DNA of 64,000 bases from Pseudomonas sp. VD-NE ins (GCF_031882575.1 NZ_CP134772.1:3863001-3927000); one strand, 5' to 3'; shown: positions 51,605-61,041, numbered from the stretch's first letter. The notes: generated from the sequence alone by a model not told the origin. Program-made: numbers and translations.

Positions 51605-52597
51605 TTAAAGGGTGCCGATGCTGTCCGGCTCGAAAGCGGCCGCGATCGGCACGATGCCGTTGACCAGCGGTGCGCCGAATTCGGCCTGGCTGATTTCGAA
51701 CAGGTCGCCCGGTTGCGTGCGGATACCATCGGCGAACGACAGGGTCGCGGTGCCGAAGAAGTGAATGTGCACGTCGCCCGGACGGAGGAACTGCCGGTAT
51801 TTGAAATGGTGGTATTCGAGGTTGGCGAGGCTGTGGCACATGTTCGCCTCGCCGCTGAGAAACTCGTTTTGCCAGAGCACTTCGCCGTCACGCAGGATGC
51901 GACTGGTGCCTGCCAGATGTTGAGGCAATTCACCGCTGCGAAGTTCCGGGCCGTAACTGCAACTGCGCAGTTTCGAGTGCGCGAGGTACAGGTAATTCTT
52001 GCGCTCCATGACGTGGTCGGAGAACTCGTTGCCCACCGCAAAACCGAGGCGGTAAGGCTTGCCGTCGTGGCCGATCACGTAGAGGCCGGCCATCTCCGGT
52101 TCCTCGCCGGCGTCCTCGGCAAATGGCGGTACCGGGAAAGGTTGCCCCGGACGCACAACGATGCTGCCGTCGCCCTTGTAGAACCATTCTGGCTGCACAC
52201 CGGCCTGCCCCGCTGCCGGTTTGCCGCCCTCCACGCCCCATTTGAAAATGCGCATGGTGTCGGTCATCGCCGCTTCGTCGCCAGCCTGCTGGTGCATTTT
52301 GTCCCGCGCCGAAGCGCTGCCCAAGTGGGTCAGACCGGTGCCGCTGATCAACATGTGCGCCGGGTCCGGATGGTCGAGGGGCGGCAGGATGCGCAGTTGC
52401 GCCAGTAGCTCGGCGTAATCGTGGCTGATGCCGAGGCCGAGGGTTTGCACTTGCTGCTCAAGGGAGTTGCCGGCCTCGATGGCGGCCAGCGCCAGATCGC
52501 GCACGCTGCGCGCGTCCTGCACTTCGCGCACCAGACCGTTGTCGACCACGCCGACGCGGCGCTCGCCGTTGCTTAATTCGAATTGAACCAGATGCAT
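51605..52597 (-). CDS. FAH-family 2-keto-3-deoxy-aldonate dehydratase (AraD1/GguC-like)
   Basis: 330 aa, fumarylacetoacetase fold. Motifs: HMLISGTGLTHLGSA, GNEFSDHVMERKNYLYLAHSKLRSCSYGPEL, SGEANMCHSLANLEYHHFKY. In this subgroup the likely reaction is dehydration of 2-keto-3-deoxypentonate (L-arabonate route) to 2-oxoglutarate semialdehyde. Start at MHLVQFEL with GGAGAGGACAT upstream; an in-frame GTG 28 codons earlier only translates a REP. Co-transcribed with the downstream dehydrogenase. Confidence 0.85.
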   Translation of the reverse strand: MHLVQFELSNGERRVGVVDNGLVREVQDARSVRDLALAAIEAGNSLEQQVQTLGLGISHDYAELLAQLRILPPLDHPDPAHMLISGTGLTHLGSASARDKMHQQAGDEAAMTDTMRIFKWGVEGGKPAAGQAGVQPEWFYKGDGSIVVRPGQPFPVPPFAEDAGEEPEMAGLYVIGHDGKPYRLGFAVGNEFSDHVMERKNYLYLAHSKLRSCSYGPELRSGELPQHLAGTSRILRDGEVLWQNEFLSGEANMCHSLANLEYHHFKYRQFLRPGDVHIHFFGTATLSFADGIRTQPGDLFEISQAEFGAPLVNGIVPIAAAFEPDSIGTL

Positions 52598-52638
52598 ATG
52601 TCCTCTCCTGTCTACAAAACTTCGAAACACTGCAAAAC

Positions 52639-52731
52639 CCTGTGGGAGCTGGCTTGCCAGCGATGGCAATCTGTATGACACATCAATGTTGAATGTGCCG
52701 CCGTCATCGCTGGCAAGCCAGCTCCCACAGG
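52639..52731. repeat. REP doublet (REPIN-like)
   Basis: Inverted pair TGTGGGAGCTGGCTTGCCAG (52641-52660) and CTGGCAAGCCAGCTCCCACA (about 52711-52730), between the transporter and FAH genes. Confidence 0.9.
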
Positions 52732-52755
52732 TTCCTTGGTGATTGATAGCGGGGC

Positions 52756-54078
52756 TCAGGTACGGGTGGCACCGCGTGCACTTGCTGCGAATTGGTCAAC
52801 CGGGAGCACGTGTTTGCGCTCCAGCACGCGATAGACGATGCCGGTCAGAATCAAGCCGAACACCATCACCCCCGAGAGGAAATACAAGCCGGACGCCAAA
52901 TTGCCGGTGTACTCCTTCAACGCCCCAATCACAAACGGCCCGATGTACCCGCCCAGATTCCCCACCGAATTGATCAACGCGATTCCCGCCGCCGCACTCG
53001 CGCCAGCAAAGAACCGCCCCGGCAACGTCCAGAACACCGCCGTGCAGGAAAACAGCGCAAACGCCACCAGACACAGCGCCGCCAGTTGCGCCACTGGCAT
53101 CGACAGCCACGCACTCATGAACAAGCCAATCGCGCCCAGCACATACAGAACAGCCAGATGCCCGTAGCGATCATTCAAACGATCAGAACTGCGCGGCACG
53201 ATCAGCAAGCCGCTGATCCCGAAGATGTACGGCACCGACGACACGAAACCGGTGACCAGATCGCTGCCGCCGAACTGTTTGATCAGCGTCGGCAACCATA
53301 GACCGAGGCCATAAATGCTCAACGTCACCGGCAGATAGAACAGCGCCAGCAGCAACACACGTTTGTCTTTCAGCGCATGCAGCGGATTGCCGTGGCGGGT
53401 CTGGCCGTATTCCTGCAGATCCTTTTTCAGCTCGCCGGTCAGCCAGTCTTTTTCCGCCTGATCCATCCATTTCACTTGCTGCGGGCCGTCCGGCAACCAG
53501 CGCAGCACCGGCCAGGTCAGCAGGATCGCCGGGGTGCCGATGACGATGAACAGCCACTGCCAGCCGTGCAGGCCGAGGACGCCATCCATGCCGAGCAAAC
53601 CGCCGGATACCGGGCCGGTGATCATCATCGCGATCGGCTGGGAAAGAATGAACAGGCCGAGAATCTTGCCGCGATGGCGAACCGGGAACCATTGAGTGAT
53701 GTAGTAGAGAACGCCAGGAAAGAACCCCGCCTCGGCCGCGCCGAGCAGAAAGCGCATCACGTAAAAACTGTGCGGGCCCTGGACGAAGGCCATGCCGATG
53801 GTGATCGCGCCCCAGGTGATCATGATCCGCGCGAACCAGCGTCGTGCGCCGAAGCGTTCGAGCATCAGGTTGCTGGGAATTTCAAGCAGGAAGTAACCAA
53901 TGAAGAACAGCCCGGCGCCGAGGCCGTAAGCCGCATCGCCAATGCCGATATCGGCGCCCATGTGCAGCTTGGCGAAGCCGACGGCGGAGCGATCCACATA
54001 GGCGATCAGGTACAGCAGGATCAGGAAGGGAATCAGTTTCAGCGTAATGCGCCGGATTAGCCGCAGTTCCTGGCTCAT
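52756..54078 (-). CDS. MFS transporter, anion:cation symporter type (sugar acid uptake)
   Basis: 440 aa with 12 predicted membrane helices. It shows the ACS-family signs: PFLILLYLIAYVDRSAVGFAK in helix 1, GYFLLEIPSNLMLERFGARRW and FFPGVLYYITQWFP. These usually import hexuronates, aldonates or tartrate-like acids with protons. First gene of the minus-strand unit transporter, FAH, dehydrogenase, and divergent from the dehydratase gene, so substrate is probably the aldonic acid used by that enzyme. Confidence 0.9.
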   Translation of the reverse strand: MSQELRLIRRITLKLIPFLILLYLIAYVDRSAVGFAKLHMGADIGIGDAAYGLGAGLFFIGYFLLEIPSNLMLERFGARRWFARIMITWGAITIGMAFVQGPHSFYVMRFLLGAAEAGFFPGVLYYITQWFPVRHRGKILGLFILSQPIAMMITGPVSGGLLGMDGVLGLHGWQWLFIVIGTPAILLTWPVLRWLPDGPQQVKWMDQAEKDWLTGELKKDLQEYGQTRHGNPLHALKDKRVLLLALFYLPVTLSIYGLGLWLPTLIKQFGGSDLVTGFVSSVPYIFGISGLLIVPRSSDRLNDRYGHLAVLYVLGAIGLFMSAWLSMPVAQLAALCLVAFALFSCTAVFWTLPGRFFAGASAAAGIALINSVGNLGGYIGPFVIGALKEYTGNLASGLYFLSGVMVFGLILTGIVYRVLERKHVLPVDQFAASARGATRT

Positions 54079-54171
54079 GAGATCGGTCTCCGATTGTTGT
54101 TTTTATAGAACCTCGGGGGACGCCTCTCACGGTTAACCGTCAGGGCCATCCCTCCGTCGAAAACGACTATA

Positions 54172-54257
54172 TAGTAATACTAATTTACCAACAACACTTC
54201 CAAACCTAGGATTTTGCGCTTAGATTAAGCCGTAGCTGGAACACTATAGTCATACAA
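54172..54257. promoter_or_regulatory. Candidate operator pair in the divergent transporter/dehydratase promoter
   Basis: TAGTAATACTA (54172-54182) is an 11-bp near-perfect palindrome, and TAGTCATACAA (54247-54257) is a related copy 75 bp away. Both share TAGTnATACnA, like the short palindromes bound by FadR-type GntR proteins. The GntR gene downstream of the dehydratase is the likely binder. Confidence 0.45.
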
Positions 54258-54271
54258 TAAGAGAATCGATC

Positions 54272-56008
54272 ATGTCTGATAAGAAACCCACCCTGCGCTC
54301 CGCCCAATGGTTTGGCACGGCCGACAAGAACGGCTTCATGTACCGCAGCTGGATGAAGAATCAGGGCATCGCCGACCACCAGTTCCACGGCAAGCCGATC
54401 ATCGGCATCTGCAACACCTGGTCGGAACTGACCCCATGCAACGCGCACTTCCGCCAGATCGCGGAGCACGTCAAACGCGGGGTGATCGAGGCTGGTGGCT
54501 TTCCAGTGGAATTTCCGGTGTTCTCCAACGGCGAATCGAACCTGCGCCCGACCGCCATGCTCACCCGCAACCTGGCGAGCATGGACGTCGAGGAAGCGAT
54601 TCGCGGTAACCCGATCGACGGCGTGGTGCTGCTGACCGGTTGCGACAAAACCACCCCGGCGCTGCTGATGGGCGCGGCCAGTTGCGACGTGCCGGCCATC
54701 GTTGTCACTGGCGGGCCGATGCTCAACGGCAAGCACAAAGGCAAAGACATCGGTTCCGGCACCGTGGTCTGGCAGCTCAGCGAGCAGGTCAAGGCTGGCA
54801 CCATCACCATCGATGACTTCCTTGCAGCCGAGGGCGGCATGTCGCGTTCGGCGGGCACCTGCAACACCATGGGCACCGCATCGACGATGGCGTGCATGGC
54901 TGAAGCGTTGGGCACTTCGCTGCCGCACAACGCGGCGATTCCGGCGGTGGATGCGCGGCGTTATGTGTTGGCGCACATGTCCGGCATGCGTGCGGTGGAG
55001 ATGGTGCGCGAAGATCTGAAACTGTCGAAGATTCTGACCAAGGAAGCCTTCGAAAACGCTATCCGTGTGAACGCTGCCATCGGCGGTTCGACCAACGCGG
55101 TGATTCACTTGAAAGCCATTGCCGGGCGCATCGGCGTCGAGCTGGATCTGGACGACTGGACGCGCATCGGACGCGGCATGCCGACCATTGTCGATCTGCA
55201 ACCGTCCGGGCGCTTCCTGATGGAAGAGTTCTATTACGCCGGTGGTTTGCCAGCGGTGCTGCGGCGTCTCGGTGAAGCCAATCTGATTCCCAATCCGAAT
55301 GCACTGACCGTCAACGGCAAGTCGATCGGCGAGAACACCAAGGACGCGCCGATCTACGGCGAAGACGAGGTGATCCGCACCCTCGACAATCCGATTCGTG
55401 CTGACGGTGGCATCTGCGTATTGCGCGGCAATCTGGCGCCACTGGGTGCGGTGCTCAAACCCTCCGCCGCTACGCCGGAATTGATGCAGCATCGCGGCCG
55501 CGCGGTGGTGTTCGAGAACTTCGACATGTACAAGGCGCGGATCAACGATCCGGAGCTGGATGTCGATAAAGATTCGATTCTGGTGATGAAAAACTGCGGG
55601 CCGAAGGGTTATCCGGGCATGGCCGAAGTGGGCAACATGGGTTTGCCGGCCAAGTTGTTGGCCCAGGGTGTAACGGACATGGTGCGCATTTCCGATGCAC
55701 GGATGAGCGGCACGGCGTACGGCACGGTGGTGTTGCACGTCGCGCCGGAAGCGGCAGCCGGCGGGCCTTTGGCGACGGTGCAGGAAGGCGACTGGATCGA
55801 GCTGGATTGCGCCACCGGGCGTTTGCATCTGGACATCCCGGATGCTGAACTGGCCGCGCGCATGGCGGATCTGCAGCCACCGCAGCAATTGTTGGTGGGC
55901 GGTTATCGTCAGTTGTACATCGACCATGTGCTGCAGGCGGATCAGGGCTGTGACTTTGACTTCCTCGTGGGTTGCCGAGGGGCTGAAGTACCGCGCCATT
56001 CCCACTAA
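54272..56008 (+). CDS. IlvD/Edd-family sugar-acid dehydratase (probable L-arabonate dehydratase)
   Basis: 578 aa. Iron-sulfur and Mg ligands are in ICNTWSELTPCNAH, LTGCDKTTPA and SAGTCNTMGTASTM. In the IlvD/Edd family these cysteines hold a [2Fe-2S] or [4Fe-4S] cluster and the enzyme converts an aldonate to 2-keto-3-deoxyaldonate. With the FAH dehydratase and oxoglutarate semialdehyde dehydrogenase next door, L-arabonate or another pentonate is the best substrate guess. No sugar dehydrogenase or lactonase is adjacent, so the cell may take up the acid directly. Confidence 0.88.
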   Translation: MSDKKPTLRSAQWFGTADKNGFMYRSWMKNQGIADHQFHGKPIIGICNTWSELTPCNAHFRQIAEHVKRGVIEAGGFPVEFPVFSNGESNLRPTAMLTRNLASMDVEEAIRGNPIDGVVLLTGCDKTTPALLMGAASCDVPAIVVTGGPMLNGKHKGKDIGSGTVVWQLSEQVKAGTITIDDFLAAEGGMSRSAGTCNTMGTASTMACMAEALGTSLPHNAAIPAVDARRYVLAHMSGMRAVEMVREDLKLSKILTKEAFENAIRVNAAIGGSTNAVIHLKAIAGRIGVELDLDDWTRIGRGMPTIVDLQPSGRFLMEEFYYAGGLPAVLRRLGEANLIPNPNALTVNGKSIGENTKDAPIYGEDEVIRTLDNPIRADGGICVLRGNLAPLGAVLKPSAATPELMQHRGRAVVFENFDMYKARINDPELDVDKDSILVMKNCGPKGYPGMAEVGNMGLPAKLLAQGVTDMVRISDARMSGTAYGTVVLHVAPEAAAGGPLATVQEGDWIELDCATGRLHLDIPDAELAARMADLQPPQQLLVGGYRQLYIDHVLQADQGCDFDFLVGCRGAEVPRHSH

Positions 56009-56021
56009 TACCGCCGCCCCC

Positions 56022-56112
56022 CTGTGGGAGCGAGCCTGCTCGCGAAGAGGGAGTGTCAGTCGACATCTATTTGACTGATATGCCGCCTTCGCGAGCAGGC
56101 TCTCTCCCACAT
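56022..56112. repeat. REP doublet, second family
   Basis: Inverted pair GTGGGAGCGAGCCTGCTCGC (56024-56043) and GCGAGCAGGCTCTCTCCCAC (56091-56110), between the dehydratase and the GntR gene. Confidence 0.9.
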
Positions 56113-56195
56113 TTGGTTTTGTGTACTCCCTCAAGATTGTGTCGTGCCTGCTATGATGCGCGGCATCTCCATCGCTCAGGATCGCCCCGCTCCCC

Positions 56196-56915
56196 ATGGA
56201 TTACCGCAAACCCTCCGACCGTAAAAGCATGCACTCGCGCATCGTCCAGGAACTGGGCATGCAGATCGTCTCCGGACGCTTTTTGCCCGACGACAAACTG
56301 CCCGCCGAAGCCTTGCTCTGCGAGGAGTACGCGGTCAGTCGGCCGGTATTGCGCGAAGCCACGCGGGTGCTGGTGGCCAAGGGGCTGGTGTACTCCAGAC
56401 CGCGCGTCGGCACCGTGGTCAAAGCGCGCCGCGAATGGCACATGCTCGATCCCGATGTACTGCACTGGCTGATGCAAAGCAGCCCGCAGAATGAATTCTT
56501 CAATGTGCTGACCAGTGTGCGCAGCATTATCGAACCGGCCGCCGCAGCCCTCGCCGCTCAGCATGCGACCGAGGCTGATATCGCGGCGATTGGTGAGGCG
56601 TACCAGCGCATGGAAGCGGCGCCGACACCGGAAGCCTTGTTGCAACCGGATCTGGATTTTCACAGCCGGATTGCCGATGCGACGCACAATGATTTGCTGG
56701 CGAACCTGTGCAACATGTTGTCGGTGGCGATTGCCGAAGCGTTGAAGCATTCGAATCAGCGGCCGAATCTGCATGAATTGGCGTTGCCTCGGCATAAGGC
56801 GATTTTGACGGCGATCGAAAATCGGGATGCGCTGGGGGCTCGGCATGCGACGTTGGTGCAGCTGGATGATGCGCGTAGTGCACTAAGTGTCGTGCTCGGA
56901 ACAGAACTGTCTTAA
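56196..56915 (+). CDS. GntR-family regulator, FadR/FCD subfamily
   Basis: 239 aa. N-terminal winged helix (IVQELGMQIVSGRFLPDDKLPAEALLCEEYAVSRPVLREATRVL) and a C-terminal all-helical FCD ligand domain with metal-type His residues (DLDFHSRIADATHN, LPRHKAILTAI, ARHATLVQL). It probably represses the aldonate catabolism genes until the sugar acid or its keto-deoxy derivative binds. It lies 190 bp after the dehydratase with a REP doublet between them, so it may have its own promoter. Confidence 0.92.
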   Translation: MDYRKPSDRKSMHSRIVQELGMQIVSGRFLPDDKLPAEALLCEEYAVSRPVLREATRVLVAKGLVYSRPRVGTVVKARREWHMLDPDVLHWLMQSSPQNEFFNVLTSVRSIIEPAAAALAAQHATEADIAAIGEAYQRMEAAPTPEALLQPDLDFHSRIADATHNDLLANLCNMLSVAIAEALKHSNQRPNLHELALPRHKAILTAIENRDALGARHATLVQLDDARSALSVVLGTELS

Positions 56916-56930
56916 CGCTTGAATCCTCTT

Positions 56931-57138
56931 GCCCTCACCCTAGCCCTCCCGAAACGTCGGACCGCCCAGAGGTAGAGGGGACCGACCGCGATGTCTTGCG
57001 TGGTACATCGACCTGAAAAACCGAGTCGATTATGGATTCACAGCTGGACGCTCAAGTCGGCGTAAATCTCCAATCTCCCCCAATCAGTCCCCTCTCCCTC
57101 TGGGCGGTCCGACGTTTCGGGAGGGCTAGGGTGAGGGG
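56931..57138. repeat. Long inverted repeat (about 51-bp arms)
   Basis: Left arm 56931-56981 (begins GCCCTCACCCTAGCCCTCCC) and right arm 57087-57138 (ends GGAGGGCTAGGGTGAGGGG) are nearly perfect reverse complements, including GAAACGTCGGACCGCCCAGA, with about 105 bp between. Related to the repeat core at 5.0-5.8 kb. Downstream of the GntR gene. Confidence 0.9.
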
Positions 57139-57156
57139 CTCTTGATCCTGAGCCAC

Positions 57157-57188
57157 AAAAAAAGCCGCAACCCTAAGGTTGCGGCTTT
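57157..57188. terminator. Terminator at the end of the exporter operon
   Basis: AAAGCCGCAACC-CTAA-GGTTGCGGCTTT: a 12-bp stem flanked by A- and T-runs, so it can stop transcription from either side. About 20 bp after the exporter stop. Confidence 0.9.
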
Positions 57189-57207
57189 GTCGTTTCAGGC
57201 TCGCAGA

Positions 57208-59592
57208 TCAATGCGCAAACAGTGAATTGCCCTTCTGCCCCGCCAGTTTCTCCGGTTTGATCAGGAACTTCGCCAGTGCCGGCAGCAGCCACAGCGCACC
57301 GAACATGTTCCACAGCAGCATGAAGGTCAGCATCAGGCCCATGTCGGCCTGGAACTTGATCGCCGAGAAGATCCAGGTGCACACGCCGATCGCCAGGCAC
57401 AGACCGGTGAACAGCACCGCTTTACCGGTGGATTTCAGCGTCTGGTAATAGGCTTCCTGCAACGGCAGCCCAGCACGCAGGAAACTCTCCAGACGGCTGT
57501 AGATGTAGATGCCGTAATCGACACCAATCCCCACACCCAGCGCCACCACCGGCAAGGTCGCAACCTTCACGCCGATGCCCATGAACGCCATCAGCGCGTT
57601 GCCGAGTACCGAGGTCAGCACCAGCGGCAGGACGATGCACAAGGTCGCTGCCCACGAACGGAAGGTGATCATGCACATCACCGCCACGCAGATGTACACC
57701 AGAATCAGGATGGTCAGTTCAGCCTGTTTGATGACTTCGTTGGTGGCCGCTTCGATCCCGGCATTACCGGCGGCGAGGATGAATTCCAGACCGTCCTTGT
57801 TATTCTCCTGGGCAAATTCCTGCACCGCATGCACCGCCCGATCCAGGGTTTCGGCCTTGTGGTCGTTGAGGAACACCAGCACCGGCGCCAGCGAGCAACT
57901 GTTGTTGTACAGACCGTCGGCGCGGGCAATCGAGTTGTTCAGTACGTCCGGGTTGCGCGACAGGGTTTCCCATTTCAGGTTGCCCTCGTTCATGCCCTTG
58001 ATCATCTGCTTGGACACGGTCACCAGCGAGATCGCCGACTGCACGCCCTCGGTGTTCTGCATCTTCCACATCAACTCATCGATCGGCGCCATGGCTTCGT
58101 AGCGCGAGCAACCCTCAGCCTTGGTCTTGACCATCACCACCAATACGTCAGAGCTGGTGGAGTAATTGCTGATGATGAAGTTGTTGTCCTTGTTGTAACG
58201 CGAGTCCGGACGCAGTTCCGGCGCGCCCTGGTCGAGGTCGCCGATTTTCAGGTTCTGGCTGTACCAAAGGCCGCCGCCGAAAGCGATCAGCGCCAGCACC
58301 ACCGAGATGCGGGCGACTTTCGGGTTGGCGAAATTCGACAGCAGGCGCCAGAACGGATGCTCGCGGTTCGCGTCTTTCTTGCTCCTGGCAATCGCGCGCT
58401 TGCTGATGCCGACATAGGAAATCGCCACCGGCAGCAGGATCAGGTTGGTGAACACGATCACCGCCACGCCGATCGATGCGCCGATGGCCAGTTCACGGAT
58501 TACACCGATATCGATGATCAGCAGCGTGATGAAGCCCACCGCATCCGCCAGAATCGCGATCATCCCCGGCAGGAACAGTTGCCGGAAGGTGCGCCGCGCG
58601 GCGGTCAGGGCGTTGTCAGCCTCGCTGGATTGCAGGGCGATACCGTTGATCTTCTGCACCCCGTGGGAAATACCGATGGCGAAGATCAGGAACGGCACCA
58701 GCATCGAATACGGATCGAGCCCGAAGCCGAAGAAGTGCATCAAGCCGAGCTGCCAGACCACCGCCACCAACGTCGTACTCAGTACCGCAATGGTGCTGCG
58801 TACGCAGTTGGTGAACCACAGCAACAGGATCAGGGTGATGACGAAAGCAATGCCGAAGAACAGCACCACCATTACCAATCCATCGATCAGGTCGCCGACC
58901 TTTTTGGCGAAACCGACGATGTGGATTTTGACGTTGGGGTTCTGTGCTTCGAACTTGTTGCGGATCTTGTCTTCGAGTTCATGGGAGAACTTGCGGTAGT
59001 CCAGCGCGAGCAACTTGCCCTGGTCTTCCGGGTCCGGGTAGGACTCCAGCAGCGGGATGTCGACGATGCTCGACTTGAAGTCGTTGGCCACCAGACGCCC
59101 GACCTGGCCGGACTTGAGCACGTTGTTGCGCAGCAGATCGAGGCTGTCCTGCGAGCCGTTGTAGCTCTGCGGGATCACTTCACCGCCGGCAAAACCCTCT
59201 TCGGTCACTTCGGTCCAGCGTACGCTCGGGCTCCACAGCGACTTCAGGCCGGAGCGGTCAACGCCGGAGATGTAGAACACCTCGTCGTTGATCTGGCGCA
59301 GGGTCTCCATGTACTCCTTGGAGAAGATGTCGCCGTCCTTGGCTTCCACCGAAATGCGCACGGTGTTGCCCAGGTTGGCCAGATCGTTGCGGTGTTCCAT
59401 CATCTTCTCGATGAACGGATGCTTGAGCGGGATCATTTTTTCGAAACTGGTCGACGGCCGGATCAACGTCGCCTGCCAGAACAGGAAAATGCTCACCACC
59501 AGGCAGATCAGGATCACTGCCGGGCGGTTGTTGAAGATCAGGCGCTCAAGAAACGTCGCCTTGTCCTGCTGAGGAGTGATCAAGGAAGTCAT
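57208..59592 (-). CDS. RND-superfamily exporter, MMPL/HpnN-like
   Basis: 794 aa, about 12 membrane helices in two halves, each starting with a helix and large periplasmic loop (about 45-215 and 440-600). Sterol-sensing/MMPL-type motifs: LDPYSMLVPFLIFAIGISHGVQKIN and ALGVGIGVDYGIYIYSRLE. This subgroup exports or moves lipids and hydrophobic compounds across the inner membrane. It shares a 4-bp overlap with the Ycf48-like gene upstream. In other Pseudomonas loci this pair, as I recall, sits beside DUF1302/DUF1329 genes, which are absent here. Confidence 0.88.
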   Translation of the reverse strand: MTSLITPQQDKATFLERLIFNNRPAVILICLVVSIFLFWQATLIRPSTSFEKMIPLKHPFIEKMMEHRNDLANLGNTVRISVEAKDGDIFSKEYMETLRQINDEVFYISGVDRSGLKSLWSPSVRWTEVTEEGFAGGEVIPQSYNGSQDSLDLLRNNVLKSGQVGRLVANDFKSSIVDIPLLESYPDPEDQGKLLALDYRKFSHELEDKIRNKFEAQNPNVKIHIVGFAKKVGDLIDGLVMVVLFFGIAFVITLILLLWFTNCVRSTIAVLSTTLVAVVWQLGLMHFFGFGLDPYSMLVPFLIFAIGISHGVQKINGIALQSSEADNALTAARRTFRQLFLPGMIAILADAVGFITLLIIDIGVIRELAIGASIGVAVIVFTNLILLPVAISYVGISKRAIARSKKDANREHPFWRLLSNFANPKVARISVVLALIAFGGGLWYSQNLKIGDLDQGAPELRPDSRYNKDNNFIISNYSTSSDVLVVMVKTKAEGCSRYEAMAPIDELMWKMQNTEGVQSAISLVTVSKQMIKGMNEGNLKWETLSRNPDVLNNSIARADGLYNNSCSLAPVLVFLNDHKAETLDRAVHAVQEFAQENNKDGLEFILAAGNAGIEAATNEVIKQAELTILILVYICVAVMCMITFRSWAATLCIVLPLVLTSVLGNALMAFMGIGVKVATLPVVALGVGIGVDYGIYIYSRLESFLRAGLPLQEAYYQTLKSTGKAVLFTGLCLAIGVCTWIFSAIKFQADMGLMLTFMLLWNMFGALWLLPALAKFLIKPEKLAGQKGNSLFAH

Positions 59593-60632
59593 AGCCCCGC
59601 CTTCTTGTTATTGATCTCGGCACCGTTCGGCAGGGTGGTGTGAACGCCACCTTGCCCGCTCAGAATCAGATTGCCGTCGCCGGCAGCGGTGACGGACGAC
59701 AGCGAGATGCGGTCCGGGCGGTTGAACACGCTGAACGTTTCGCCGTTGTCGCTGCTGCTGATCACCGAACCGCCGTTGCCGACAATGACGATCGAGCCAT
59801 CCGGGAGCAAGGTTGCGCCGGACAGGCCGAACTCCAGCGATCCGCGCGCGGCTTTCAGCTCGACCTGCTCCCAGGTGCTGCCGAAATCCGTCGAGCGATA
59901 GAGATTGCCGCGCAAGCCATAAGCCAGCAGGGTCTGCGGTTGCGCGGTGCCGATCACGCCGAACAGCGAGCCTTCGTACGGGCCTTCGAGTTTTTCCCAG
60001 GTCTGACCGTCGTCGGCGGAGCGGAACATGCTGCCCGACTCGCCGACGATAAACAGCCCGGCATCCTTCACTGCCGCGATAGCGTTAAGGTGGAATTGAT
60101 CTTCGTTGTCGAGGCGGTCGCTGACGTCTTCCCAGTTTTTACCGCCGTCAGTGGTTTCCAGCAGCGCACCGTACGCGCCCACGGCGAGGCCGCTGTTGAC
60201 GTCCTTGAACCAGACGTCGAGCAGCGGCGATTCACGTTTGAGGTCTTCGAATTGCTTGGTCCAGGTCAGACCGCCGTCTGCGCTGGCGAGGATTTGCGCG
60301 TCGTGCCCGACCGCCCAGCCGTGCTTGTCGTCGACAAAGTACACCGCGGTCAGCAGTTGCCGGGTCGGCACCTTGGCCTGTTTCCAGGTTTTGCCCTGGT
60401 CATCGGAATAAAGGATGTGCCCGCGATCGCCGACCGCGACCAGGCGTGCGCCGGCGTGGACGACGTCGAGAATCAGGCTTTTCGCGGCTTTAGTAGATTC
60501 GGTGGCATAGACCACGTCAGCCGGGGCCTCGGCGGCAAGCACAGGTGCCGACAACGTGGCAAAGCCCAGCAGAGAGAGTGCTGTGGCCAGCAACGCGGTG
60601 TTGCGTAACGCCGGCGGGCGGCAACGACTCAT
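59589..60632 (-). CDS. Exported Ycf48/Hcf136-like beta-propeller
   Basis: 347 aa. Signal peptide (cleavage after VLAAEA region) and a seven-bladed propeller with repeated GWAVGHDAQILASADGGLTWTK, GLAVGAYGALLETTDGGKNW and FRSADDGQTWEKL (BNR/Asp-box motifs SxDxGxTW). In plants and cyanobacteria this fold assembles photosystem II; in non-photosynthetic bacteria it is found with RND exporters and probably acts as a periplasmic partner. First gene of the two-gene operon. Confidence 0.9.
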   Translation of the reverse strand: MSRCRPPALRNTALLATALSLLGFATLSAPVLAAEAPADVVYATESTKAAKSLILDVVHAGARLVAVGDRGHILYSDDQGKTWKQAKVPTRQLLTAVYFVDDKHGWAVGHDAQILASADGGLTWTKQFEDLKRESPLLDVWFKDVNSGLAVGAYGALLETTDGGKNWEDVSDRLDNEDQFHLNAIAAVKDAGLFIVGESGSMFRSADDGQTWEKLEGPYEGSLFGVIGTAQPQTLLAYGLRGNLYRSTDFGSTWEQVELKAARGSLEFGLSGATLLPDGSIVIVGNGGSVISSSDNGETFSVFNRPDRISLSSVTAAGDGNLILSGQGGVHTTLPNGAEINNKKAGL

Positions 60633-60849
60633 AGACCTTCCCCTATTTATTATTGTTAGGCCATCTGGCCTTCAAGGGCGCCGCAAGTGTGCTCCGCTGA
60701 TGGCTGCTCAGGAGCATAGTCCTGAAACCCGCAATCCAGAGCCACTTCGGAAGCTGGCTCATCCTATCGGGCTTTCGAAACGTCTGACAATCGGCGCCAC
60801 GTTATCTTTTGTTAACCGAAAGCAGCTCTCTATAACAGATGAATTCCCT

Positions 60850-60941
60850 TGTAGGAGCGAGCCTGCTCGCGAATGCGGTGCACCAGTCACCCAGTTTATT
60901 GGCTGACCCACCGCTTTCGCGAGCAGGCTCGCTCCCACAGG
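60850..60941. repeat. REP doublet, second family
   Basis: Inverted pair TAGGAGCGAGCCTGCTCGCG (60852-60871) and CGCGAGCAGGCTCGCTCCCA (about 60918-60937). The remaining intergenic DNA from 60633 to 61093 holds promoters and the palindrome at 61042; I see no gene. Confidence 0.9.
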
Positions 60942-61041
60942 GGTCAGAGGGGGTCTTGGAATTTGTGGTTGTCAGTGAATGCAGCGCCATTCGCCGGATG
61001 TATGACGCAATTCTTGCGAGGGGACTTGCACGATCGGTATT

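Noticed and set aside
54206..56197. 663-codon minus-strand frame over the dehydratase
   Set aside because: Antisense shadow of a clearly assigned IlvD/Edd enzyme; its start runs through a REP doublet.
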